A stretch of 64,000 nucleotides of DNA from Toxotes chatareus (lineage: Eukaryota > Chordata > Actinopteri > Toxotidae). Below the pieces are notes generated by a model that did no database searches, was not told the DNA's origin, and saw only the letters and a program-made list of their open reading frames with translations. Shown here in pieces: positions 40,441 to 50,989 of this stretch (its first letter is position 1; each line of letters begins with the position of its first letter). A program made the translations under genes and the position numbers. The stretch lies in assembly GCA_016801885.1 (NCBI GenBank), contig JAFBJY010000433.1, forward strand, positions 124,001 to 188,000, given 5' to 3'.

Positions 40441-41329
40441 TAAGAAACTTCTGCTGGACTATACCATAACAACTCCACGTTACAACATGTTTACATCTTT
40501 ATTAATTTAATACTAAACATCTGACTGACCTGCACTGAGAAAATCTGAGAAGCAAGCCTCTTCCAGTTTAATGTCCTTCTTCTTCGCTAAATTATACTCT
40601 TAAAACACCGACATGCGGTTGCATTGTTGGATGGTTATTTCAAAAAGTATTAATTACATTCAAGATGCGCGTCGTCCTTAATTTGTGAAGCTTATCAAAC
40701 AGTTTGTCATTACCGTCATACAGACACATCACACGCCACAGACAGTATGGCCGACATTAATGTTTGAGTGAAAGCTAACAGCTGCACAATGGCAGCTAAG
40801 GACAGTTAGCTAACTAATGCTGCGGAAGCTACTTGCTCTAAATAATGGAGTAAAAGCAATGGGGTTACGTTCAACATCAAGTTTGCAGTCATTAGCGGTA
40901 CTATGTAAGTAGATAAAGTGAGAACAATGACAAAATATCACGCATTTAAAGTACTTTCTGATAAAAATCATGCTCTTACCAGCCTTGTGACAACGTTCCT
41001 TGTGCTGCTCATACCGCGATAAAATGCGTCGTGAACTCCAGGGACAGAGTTAAAACCAGATCCTGAACACCAGGGAATAAACTCCAAAATTCAACTCGGC
41101 CTGGGTGAACACCTTAACACAAACTGTAGTCAGAGTTATAAAATAAACTCCAGAAATGTAACTCTTTCACACTTTTTTGCCTGACTCCAGATTTTAGTAC
41201 TTTGTGAATTTACTGTGTGTTAGTACATGTAGTTGTGTACAGTTCAGCTGCTGCTGTCCTTGGTGCTGAATTCACCAACCCAGCTGAATGGTCCTGAGTG
41301 CTTATTGTTGTAATTCATTTGGTATTTTG

Positions 41330-41456
41330 GAGAAGATTGAATATCATTAATATGTTTTGGTCAGTGTTAGGCTTTCAGTTATGATGGTTAAGGGTAGGTT
41401 AAGGGGCAAGGGAATGTATTATGGCAACGTGTGTCCTCACAATTATATTAAGAAGA

Positions 41457-41530
<74 letters not shown>

Positions 41531-41885
41531 GTCCTTTGATGTCTTTGATGTATCAACATTCTACAGCCTGATGTCACAGGCTGCAGTAAGTGGACACACA
41601 GCCAGAGACAAGTTCAGAAGTCAAACAGGAGCAGAAACAGTTGGACTGGACAGGACTTGCTCATGATTTAGGAAGAAAGAAGCACTCAGATATTTCTGCA
41701 CAATTATTGACAAGGAAGGGAGGAGCTACTGCTGTTACAAGGACAAGAGGAAACTACAGGAAAGTCCACATCACCTCCAAGGTTTTCAGTAAGTCAGTAC
41801 ATGTTAGTTGTTCATGTCAGTGTCTAGTTTAGAAGTTAATGTTTTGAAATGTTTTGTCCAAATGATACGTTTGTGAAATTGGTAT
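41330..41885 (+). repeat. Dispersed repeat, copy 1, with (GT)n(GA)n
   Basis: A leader (GGGAATGTATTATGGCAACG) and GT/GA microsatellites (41,459-41,526) precede a core of about 320 bp beginning TTTGTCCTTTGATG at 41,528. The core recurs at 45,468 and 53,541 with a few differences. An 80-codon frame from 41,590 (containing AQLLTRKGGATAVTRTRG) is preserved in copies 1 and 3. No known family is recognised. Confidence 0.75.
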
Positions 41886-44800
41886 GACAAGTAGTCATAC
41901 CCATAAGCCCAGTGGTTTGATTGTGTGCTTATCATTCATGGACAATATGGAGTTTTTTTTTAATGCTGATGCTGATGATTATGATATTCTCATAGTTGCA
42001 CTTTTAAAGCGGCCTTCAGCTTGGCTTTACCAGGTAAAGGATAAAGGTAGAGAAAAAACACAGATTAGCTGTCACACAAACACAAACACAATTCAGTGGT
42101 GTCTCAAATACATCAATAAATAATAAATCAACTCATCAGCCTCTTTATGTGAGATGCATTTTGGAAGAAACCATGTTGTCTCAGTTTTATACTTTTGTTC
42201 CAGAATATTTGATTTCTTTATTTCTTGTCAGTGTTGGTGTCTCTCAGGCTCTCAGTATCACTGGTTGGATCACAGCCACACAAAGCTGTGATAACTGCAT
42301 CAGTCAGCAGATACTCCCTTTATTGCCATTTAAAATGACCTCAGGGAAAACAAATGATTCTAACTGTAAAACTATAAATGGAGAAACACATGGCATAGTG
42401 TAAAATACAAAATGTTATTGTATGGGTTTTTTTTTTTTTGTCATTTAGCTGCTGACAGTTTTTTCCAGCTTCTCTCTAATGACTCATGTATTCCCCTCAC
42501 AGATTCCCTTACCTGAGGCAGGTGTCTAAATTGTATTGACTCAGCTTGATATTTACCAAAGCTAGTTGGTTGACTGCCTTGCTTTAGGGCTCAACCACAG
42601 ACCACCCTATAAATTCTCAGCAAAATGAAGGATTTCAAGAAAGGTGAGCCAACTCCAGTACTAGAGTTAATGCCCAGTGCTGGAGGTGCTAGTCCTCTCC
42701 TCATTTCACTTTGCTGTAGGTTTGCTGACTATGTGACTCAGTCATTGTTCTGTAGCTCTGACCTTATCTGTGTAGTCATGTTGTACAGTCTGGTCACTGC
42801 TCAGATGGACTGAATCTGTGTTTAACATCACAACATTGACCTCAGCTTCTCAGCTTTGTGTCTGTTCATTCTTCCAGTCTGAATTCAGATGAGACCAGAG
42901 ACGCTCTGTCAGTGGACTGTGTCAGTCCTGACTGGACTTTCACAGGGTGCTCATGTCCTCTGTCCTCTGCCTTGGCTCTTTACAGTCAGAACAGACTAAA
43001 CTCTGGTAGATAACACACTGCAGAGTCAGCTCCACACTGCTAAACGTGTGTGTATGTATGTGTGTATGTATGTGTGTATGTGTGTGTATGTATGTGTGTA
43101 CATATATTCTTTCTCTAAACCTAACCAAGTAGTTTTTGTGTCTAAACTAAACCAAACCATGTCTGTTCAACATTAACCATGTGTTCATTATTATTACCAT
43201 AATGAGGAAGTATGTACACTTGCTGCTGCTGAGCTCCTGGTGAATTATTGTATCATCTGTTCAGAGGGAATGAGCTTTTTATCTGCTGTTACATAAGACA
43301 TGATAACATTGTTAAATTCACTGTGTTTCACTGCCTTTAAGTACTGAGAGGATCAAAGCCAAGCTGAACTAAAAACACGGCGCCTCATAATATGAGCTGA
43401 TTGGATATTTTTGTATGAAGCAGGTTGTTTTGAAGTCAAGTTCTAACGATCTGTAAGTCTGGTAAACACTGATGTGAGCTGTGCTGAAGGACGTCTGTTG
43501 AGCTCTATGATATGTTACTGTCATGGAAAAAAGATAAGTGGAAAGATCTCAGTGTTTATGGACTGAATTCATCTGATATGATTGTCAGCTGTTAATATGA
43601 ATCATTTCTGTTTCCTCTTAAAGTCACAGCAGAACTGGGCTGTGTCTCTTTTGTCAGAGTGAGGTGTAAAGGTGCTCTCATGAGTGTTTGTCTGCTGACT
43701 GCTGGTAGAAATGACTGGAAAGTGTCTTTCTGTCTCCTGTCAGTCCACAACATGTCCTCTCACCTTCACAGAATCTCTGAATGAACCTAAATGAAAGTCT
43801 GCACTGGCTGTTCAGTTTGTTGTACAGTTTACACATTAGATTGAAGCCTTTAAGCTTCACCTTTTCTCTGTCATTGACTTTTTTGTCCTTCTCAGTTAAA
43901 ACATGTCACTTACATCACTTCCTTTTGTACATTTTCCTGCTTCCTTCCATTTCAGAATTTAAAATTCAAATAAGTTTTTGCTTTTTCGTGCAAATCAGAT
44001 AGGGACAGACCCCCTGCATCGTCAAACAGCCTCACACTTACACACCTTCACAATGCAGGTAGATGTATCATGTGTGAGGAGGAATATGAAAAGAAATCAA
44101 AGAGTGGTTTCAGTGGGTTCTTCATCTCTCTGCTCTTTCTGTGCTTCACACATTCCAGGTTTCAGAGGAGTTTTTGTTCATCAGTTGTGAGTTTCTCTGG
44201 GTTTTGGTGAATAATGTGATCTTTCCTCTCACTCTCTATTTTTCTGTGGCTTTCTGTCTCTTCTACTCTGAGCAGACAGTGTTTTCTGTGTAAAGTGTTC
44301 TCTCTGCTGGATGTTGGTCTCTTCTCTGCATCCCACTGAGCATGAAGCTGCTCAGACTCCATCTGCTAATATGACCAAGTTCTCTTCTCCTCATCTCAGG
44401 CCTGACCTCAGACCAGCCTCTCTCATGCTGCACACACACACTTCCTCAGCCTGGCATGGATCAGATCCTGTCACCCTCTGTTTCTACAGGACACATCGGC
44501 TCAGTTGTCCATAATAAAGGACACTTAGGCAGATGAGTTTTCAGCAGCAGGATTGGCTGGACTGAAGCAGAAACACTGGTCTTTTTTTTTTTTTTTTTTT
44601 TTTACAGTAACTCTCTGTTGGGAGAGGAATCCATGCAGAAAGTTCATCTGCTTTCTAGGCTTTTATCTCTGATCACTTCTGGATCTGTGCTCATTCTTGT
44701 CCCATCAGCACTAAAATAATCAGCCCTGATGAGAAGTATTACTTCCCATCTTTTATACAGTACATGAAGTTTTCACCTCATTTTAATATAAGCTCAGAGA

Positions 44801-45224
44801 ACTTTTTAATACTGTTGCACCTTTGACAGTTAAACTACCAGAGCACACCTTGAGATAACAGTTACACCTGTAATCTGAAAAGATGGAGTAGAAAGTTAAA
44901 TATGAAACTATATCATCATATTCTGGGACACAATACTTTGTTTGATTCTATATCTGTTTATAAGTTTGTGTTGTATTGTAACTGTATTTTTCTTTCTCCT
45001 ACTTTTTGGGGCTCCTGTCTCCTGAGCTCCTTTGTCCTGAATTTTCTTCTTTGGATCCTAAAAATGCAGGTAAAACATGACTTGTTTGTCAGCTGGTGTG
45101 TGAGTTGACATGCAAGTGCATTTGTTTGTGGTTAAGTTTGTGTTACAGATACAGATACAGATACAGATGAAGGTATCAGGTCATTCCATTATCTGATGAT
45201 CTCTACCTGTTAAACCATCCAAAG
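41886..45224. other. Interval with simple repeats only
   Basis: There are a T run (about 42,427-42,440), a (TGTATG)n tract at 43,045-43,100, and a 22-T run at 44,582-44,603. Several 60-80-codon frames occur but none has recognisable motifs, splice support or homology words. I see no gene. Confidence 0.45.
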
Positions 45225-45411
45225 CAGCTCTGCAGTGTTTCCATCTGTGTTCATGTTGCTGTTTGAGGGTTAAGACTTGGTTTCAGGGTTAGAATTGGGT
45301 TTTGCTTAGGGTTAGGGTAAGGGATAGGGAATGCATTATGTCAGCAAGTGTCCTCACAAAGAAATAAGTACCAGTATGTGTATGTGTGGGTGTGTGTGGG
45401 TGTGTGTGTGG

Positions 45412-45468
<57 letters not shown>

Positions 45469-45745
45469 TTTTGTCCTTTGATGTCTTTGATGTATCAACA
45501 TTCTACAGCCTGATGTCACAGGCTGCAGTAAGTGGACACACAGCCAGAGACAAGTTCAGAAGTCAAACAGGAGCAGAGACAGTTGGACTGGACAGGACTT
45601 GCTCATGATTTAGGAAGAAAGAAGCACTCAGATATTTCTGCACAATTATTGACAAGGAAGGGAGGAGCTACTGCTGTTACAAGGACAAGAGGAAACTACA
45701 GGAAAGTCCACATTACTTCTTATGGTTGCTCTATTGTCTACTGCC
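45140..45745 (+). repeat. Dispersed repeat, copy 2, with (GT)n(GA)n
   Basis: It starts with an ACAGAT tandem run (45,146-45,168) and the leader GGGAATGCATTATGTCAGC, then GT/GA microsatellites (45,376-45,466). The shared core runs from 45,468 and matches copy 1 until about 45,715, where it diverges. It lacks the last part of the core present in copies 1 and 3. Confidence 0.75.
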
Positions 45746-46029
45746 AGTGCAAACCAAACACTTTCTGCTATTGCTTGTTCAGGTTAAAAGTTTTCCACTG
45801 GAAAATCAGATGCTGCATTAGCTGTGAAAAAGTTAGTGTGTTTTTTTTTTGTCATACCCACACAAATGAGGTGTGAATGTGTGAGGATCAGGTGCTACAG
45901 ACAAGTGTTCTGTTGGACTGAAAGAATTCTTTTTTCTTTGTCAGTAACAACAGTGAAATCCATCCCTGCCTGACTGTTCACATTGTTCCAAACCAGTTTT
46001 ACACCAACAATTAGTAGATTTTCTGTCAT

Positions 46030-46620
46030 TAAATGTCATGATCAGAGTCTGTTAGTCAGGGCCTGGACCCAAAAGCAGGACGAAGGCAAACTTCGAACAT
46101 GATAAACAGTTTATTCACAGAGTTCAAACAATAAATAACAAAGGGAACTAAAGGCGGCGGGATTTCCCGGGGGAACTTGGAGGTGTCGGCTGAGGCAGTG
46201 TGGAGGAAGCACGGTGAGGGGTAATCCGGTGGAGTCTGCAGGGAGCGAGAGGAGAGCGGTTAGGAGGGAGACAAAGGTAAGGGCAAAAATCACAGGGCAC
46301 AGAGATTTAGTTACCAGGTAGATGACGGTGCGATCTGACGAGGGTTGACTGGAAAGTCAGGCCTCTTATACTCCATGGGGGAGATAGATAGCCACCAGAT
46401 TGAGCACAGGTGGTTGGAATCATCCTGATGAGGAGGAGGGAGCAGGGAGGAGCTGGCCAGGAAACCGCCAACCCACGCCTGCACCAACATACCCACGCCC
46501 ACACCAACATACACTCAGCCAGACAAATGGAAAAAACAGAAAAAGAAACAACAAACAACATTAAACCTGCTGTTTCAGCTGGGTATGGAGTCCAAAACAA
46601 CTTTATTCAGCCTGTTTAAG
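46030..46620 (-). repeat. Unclassified interspersed repeat, LTR-like signals on minus strand
   Basis: CCTGGACCCAAAAGCAGGAC and AACAGTTTATTCACAGAG are words of a common fish repeat. On the minus strand a TATAAGAGG (about 46,365) is followed about 255 bp later by AATAAAC. The ends were not resolved. It could be a solo LTR or a non-autonomous DNA element. Confidence 0.4.
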
Positions 46621-46624
46621 CACA

Positions 46625-47395
46625 GGTTAGACTTCAACTACTAAATTCTGAGACATAATCAAATATAGCAACACATTTCCTACTTCTGCTCCAGGAAGCC
46701 TGAACTCCTCATTGCTCCTCTTCACAAATGAAACTAGTTTCAAAACTTTTCTAGTCAAACATCACAGGAATTTTTCACACTGACATCTGGAGGAAAGAAA
46801 CACTGTGATTTGGACATTCATTAGAAATCAAGACACTGAGAGGTCAGGAGCTTTCAACTTAGTGTTCAGTATGAGACATGAGTGGATGCACTGTGTGAAA
46901 TGAATGAGAACTTTCTCACTAATGAGAGAACGTAATGAGGAGGACTTGTTTTTTCCCACAGTGATGAGACTCTATTAGCAGAAGTATAAAACCCAGGAAC
47001 TGCATGCAGTTAGACATTTCACTGAACTGGCAGTTGTAAATCTTTTGTGATGTAAAATGTCTTTTGATATTGGAAAAACCTTAATATTCTGTAAAAAATC
47101 ATCTTTACATTCAGTGATAGTGTTTTTGACTGAAGTTTTAGCATCGAAAAATCATGTAATTAGGTTCAAATAATTGAATATAAGCTATTTTACAGTGATG
47201 GTACAGGTTCATAGAAAAGAACAAAAACAAATGAAGAGGTTATTAGTACATGAGACTGCAGCCAGCTGGCGTCTATCTATCTATCTATAAATCTATGTGA
47301 CACATCAGCCTTATCTACCATCACATATGGACAGACGCAGCAGAGCACTGGTTCAGCTATCCCATGTTCTAACATGTCGTCTCTCTGCCCTTCCA
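46625..47395. other. Interval with no recognised feature
   Basis: AT-rich sequence with a short (CTAT)n at about 47,273-47,288. No coding or RNA gene is visible. Confidence 0.4.
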
Positions 47396-47695
47396 TCTTG
47401 ACGCTTTCCTACCAGCAGCGGGTTCAACTCCTGGCAAGCACAAGCACAAGGGATAAGCACAATGGATATGGGTGGTGGTGAAGGAGACGCACCACCCGCC
47501 TCTCGACCATGGCTGTGGTGCCCCTGAGCAAGGCACCGATCTACCCCAGCTCCCCAGGCTCCTCCTAGGGAAGCCCCCTGCCACAGCGTTTCTAATGCAT
47601 GCTCTTGTGTGTGTGTTTCATTCACTTTGTGTGGGTAAAATGCAGAGAGTCATTTCCCTGAGAGGGATCAATAAAGTATGACTTAAACATAAAAG
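47396..47695 (+). repeat. Interspersed repeat ending in AATAAAGTATGACTTA
   Basis: GCCCCTGAGCAAGGCACCGA and GAGAGGGATCAATAAAGTAT are words of a repeat seen widely in fish genomes, apparently a short retroelement 3' end. It is non-coding. Confidence 0.55.
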
Positions 47696-47840
47696 GTATT
47701 TAAACAGAACCAAATCCATCTGATATTACTTACTAACATTATGAGACTGTATGTTTAGACAATACTTTTCACAGCTTCTGAAGTCAGTGATTTGTGCACT
47801 ACAGCAAAAAAAGGATTTAAATGGAACAATGTCTACAGAG

Positions 47841-48700
47841 TAAGGCTGTCAGTTTTATTTGATATTCGAACATAGGTTCGAACGAGGGGTGAAAAGTTCG
47901 TATTCGAACTGTAATTTCCCATTCGACTGTAGGCTGTCATCTCCCTCAACCAGTCAGACCATTTGAAGTAGTTTTCATTGTATTCCAGCAGAGGGCGCTA
48001 CTATATTATTGACCTATCATTGGGCCGCTCTTGACCTGCAGCCTCTCAGCGTAAAGGTTTGGAACATTAAGCTAACATTAAGCTAACTTGATATTTGCTA
48101 TTTGCCCTGGGCGGACAATCACGACGCCAACACACATGAGAGAAGCGGCGTGTGGAGGTATTTTGGTTTTTACACAATGGATGGTAAAGTCACGGACAAA
48201 AATACGGCTGTTTGTCGGCTGTGCAAAAAGAAGTTATCGTACCATTCAGCAACAACAAATTTACGGGCTCACCTGCTAGCTCACCATCCATAGCTCCATT
48301 TCTTGCAAATAATATGAGAAAGGGATTTGGTTAGTAAAGTTTGACTACTGCTCTGTTTAACCTTGCTACAAAGCTGTCGAAGTGCCTCCCATTATCTGAG
48401 ATATAGGCATTGGTTATACTGTGACACTTTGAGACTCACGGTGACAGGCAAGGAATAAGTTCATAAAAATGTTTTTAAAAAATACTGATTATGTGCATTT
48501 AGTTGCCGTGTGAATGTTTTACAGGCTTTGCAAGGAATAAAACACATGAACAAAAGCAATTACTGTGTTGTAGTGTATTGAGGTGAGGTTTGAGTGTGTA
48601 TGTGGCGGGGTGTTGGGGGGGGGGTTTCGATTATGTTCGAACAATGACGGATTTTTTTAGATTCGTTCGAACATAATTTCTTTTTAAAGTGACAGCACTA
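47841..48700 (+). mobile_element. hAT-like remnant with BED zinc finger
   Basis: The ends TAAGGCTGTCA (47,841) and, inverted, TAGTGCTGTCA (48,690-48,700) form 11-bp near-inverted repeats of hAT style. TTCGAAC words recur just inside both ends. The interior encodes only a BED-type finger. No transposase catalytic domain is left and I could not identify an 8-bp target duplication. Confidence 0.65.
48150..48293 (+). pseudogene. BED zinc-finger fragment of a hAT transposase
   Basis: Reading VWRYFGFYTMDGKVTDKNTA, then VCRLCKKKLSYHSATTNLRA and HLLAHHP, it has the aromatic W-x-x-F start, CxxC pair and H-x4-H pair of a BED finger. In hAT transposases this domain binds the transposon ends. The frame stops at 48,291, where the transposase body should follow, so only the DNA-binding exon remains. 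Confidence 0.8.
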
Positions 48701-49300
48701 GTGGGTGGGTGGAACACACACAAAGTCGTTTAGCAGTATATAAAAAAAAAAAAAGTGGTATATTTATTATTTATTTTGGAAGGCAACTGAATGTGTAGAG
48801 TAATGTATATACTGCCCATTAAACTGGAATAAAAACAAAATTAATATACTATAATAATTATAATATACTAATATAATAAATATACACGGCTGTGCTTTTA
48901 GGAGTTTTCCATGTAGCATTTGTTTATTGTGTGATGTCACACTGAGTGTATTTTACCTCCGTTGTTGTTTGGCTTTGTCTTGCTTGTTGAGTTAGCCCGT
49001 AGCTTTTATGTATTATGAGAGTTAACAAGCTAATGTTTGTGTTTACACACATATAGATGCCACGTGGTAAGGGTTACCGTCGCTCCCAGGCAGGGAAGAG
49101 GAGGATGGAGCAACAACAGACTTGTTGTTGTTACACCTCAGTACAGTCAGGATGTGTTTTTTTTTTAAACTAGAATTTTGTGAAACAAAAAATGTGTCGT
49201 GGCAGTGGCTGGCACCACAAACCGGAGCAATGGCTTTTGGGCATTTGGGTTAGGGTTTTTTGTTCTCAGGCTAACAGAAATGTTTCTCCCTTTGTTGCAG

Positions 49301-50231
49301 ATTGTTCTTCTTGTAGGGGACTCCCATTTGCGATCCATTGCAGATGGTATTGTGAACATGCCAGGGGGTTTCCTGTCCTTTGGCGTCATGTCCACACCAG
49401 GAGCATGTGCTGATGTGCTCAGGACTGAAGTTGTGCTTTCTGTGAGTCTTCTGATTCCTGATGCTGTCTGTCAAAGCTCCTGGGAACAACCTGACAGCCA
49501 GTAGGACAGTTGATGAGGCAGGAGCAGCTTTTGCACAGTACCTGATAACTGTTTGAAGTAAATGGCCAAAGGTAGCTATTCATTTATTTATTTATTTCAA
49601 TATAAGCAACATCTGTAGGTGCAATATACTTTTGTAATGATGGCCGATTGTTTTCTGCAGGTATTTGTGGTTGATTTTGTGCCGCACTTGACAATCCAAG
49701 CTGACTATCAGGAGTTGCTCCGACAGGAATTCCAATGTGTGGCAGCACGTCTTGGTATAATTATTATACAACTGTGTGCAATTTATTTATATTAATATAA
49801 CTATTATGTCTTAATGAGAGAATGTGTTTTTTTGAAATTTATTTTATTATTGTAATAACTATTGAAACGGTCTAACTGATTTGTTTTTGTTCAGGAGTCG
49901 AGTATTACCACCAAACAAACCACTTCCCTCTGGACTATCCTGAGCTGTGGTGCCCTGATGGTGTAAGTAAAATATGTTTATATTCATATGGGAAGTGCTT
50001 CATTATAGGTAACAATAAAGGTAATAATCTGTTATTTTCTCATTGTTTTTGCAGGTTCACCTCAGTGACAATGTGGGGATGCCAATTCTTGTGCAGTTGA
50101 TGTGGACTGCAGCCAACCTTCAACTAGAGACACCACCACCTGCAGCACAGATGCAGCATCCGGTGTCTCCTAAGCCAAGGATTGTTAATTGTGAAGGGAA
50201 AGGTTCCTGCTCCACAACCACCCCCTCCTGA
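49301..50231 (+). pseudogene. SGNH/GDSL hydrolase region of the Helentron, four exons
   Basis: The exons are 49,301-49,571, 49,661-49,754, 49,895-49,962 and 50,055 onward. Each has a pyrimidine-rich CAG acceptor and a GT donor, and phases agree. Block I reads VLLVGDSHLRSIADG (Ser nucleophile). Middle words are VFVVDFVPHLT and QELLRQEFQCVAARLG. Block V is split across an intron as CPDG / VHLSDNVGMP, giving the Asp-x-x-His pair. The fold and motifs are those of an SGNH hydrolase; the substrate is unknown. The first exon has a shift near 49,470 and a stop near 49,555, and the last exon shifts near 50,205. The last exon runs on into the OTU region, so the two were probably one polypeptide. Confidence 0.7.
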
Positions 50232-50470
50232 ATGGACAGTTGTGCAATGATCCTGCATCTTCTGCTGTTGGTCCTTTAGGGACTCCTTGTAAGACAGAGA
50301 AGATTGTGGGTGATGGGAACTGTTTTTTTTTTCAGGGCTGTTAGTAAGGCCATTAGCATTGCCCAAAGGGGGGCAAAATGGAGTACATGGACTAGTGACC
50401 TGGTGACCAATCTGCTGCCTCGTTCTAACATGGAAGGGTCTTTGTTGCGTGTTAAATTAAAGCGCTGACA
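50232..50470 (+). pseudogene. OTU-type cysteine protease domain of the Helentron
   Basis: The motif KIVGDGNCFF (about 50,297-50,325) is the OTU catalytic Asp-Gly-Asn-Cys box. It is followed after a T run by RAVSKAISIAQRGAKW and LVTNLLPRSN. The T run at 50,323-50,332 is four bases longer than the frame needs and shifts it. OTU domains are known in Helitrons and Helentrons. The catalytic His region (expected about 100 residues later) is not seen: the frame stops at 50,466-50,468 and resumes in the Helitron N-region. The domain is therefore truncated or diverged. Confidence 0.8.
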
Positions 50471-50489
50471 TACAAAGGCCACTATGATT

Positions 50490-50848
50490 ATCAGTTTGTT
50501 GATACTATGCATGTTAGGCAAGCGTTGCAGTATTTGAAGGTGAATAACATTCATTATAAAGATGTTGAATTTAATGATGCATGGGTTAATGCATTTTGTA
50601 GGGAGGAAGATAGTGAGGTTCCAGTGGTGGCACACTGTGATAATGTTGCTGAGGATGGTCAGGATGAGCTTCTCCATGATAGACAGCAGCACTGTATGTT
50701 CCAGGATACTTGTCTTATGCCTGTGGACATTGGTCAGGAAGTTTTAGATCAGTATTTTGATGATGTGTTGAATATAGCACCAGGAGAGGGAAATAGTCCT
50801 GTTAGGCTGGCAGAATTTTTTGACGAGTATTTTAAAGCAAGAGTGTAG
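50490..50848 (+). pseudogene. Helitron N-terminal region
   Basis: An open frame encodes MHVRQALQYLKVNNIHYKDV, then EFNDAWVNAF, FQDTCLMPVDIGQE and NIAPGEGNSPVRLAEFF. This resembles the region preceding the Rep nuclease in Helitron polyproteins (the ALxxLKxxNxxYxDI type). It ends at a stop at 50,846. The following text does not contain the Helitron N-lobe or the HUH two-histidine motif. Confidence 0.65.
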
Positions 50849-50989
50849 AACAGGGACAGTGGATGATTTAGAGTGGGTTGTTTATATCATTTCTTACATC
50901 TCTAAGGCAGAGAGAGATGGGTTTGTTGTTAGGAAAGTTGTGGTTGTGCCCAGAAAGAGGCACAAAAAGACGCCAAAGTAAGAAGCTTT

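Larger units (their letters stand above)
35650..41200 (-). mobile_element. Candidate mobile unit bounded by GAGTTAAA-rich inverted ends, carrying a SAMD3-like gene
   Basis: The left end (35,655-35,900) is packed with GAGTTAAA/AACTCTG words such as GGCAGAGTTAAAATAACTCTG-type text. The right end (41,035-41,185), read inverted, has the same words in similar order (GAGTTGAATTTT, CCTGGTGTT). Between them lies a minus-strand spliced gene whose 5' exon side is near 41 kb and whose 3' side is near 37 kb. A SINE and a LINE fragment have inserted into it. I infer imperfect terminal inverted repeats of a DNA element, but no transposase was recognised and no target duplication was defined. Confidence 0.45.

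Noticed and set aside
42149..42403. 84-codon open frame as a small secreted or membrane protein gene
   Set aside because: It has no family resemblance, splice support or conserved start context, and length is within chance expectation.
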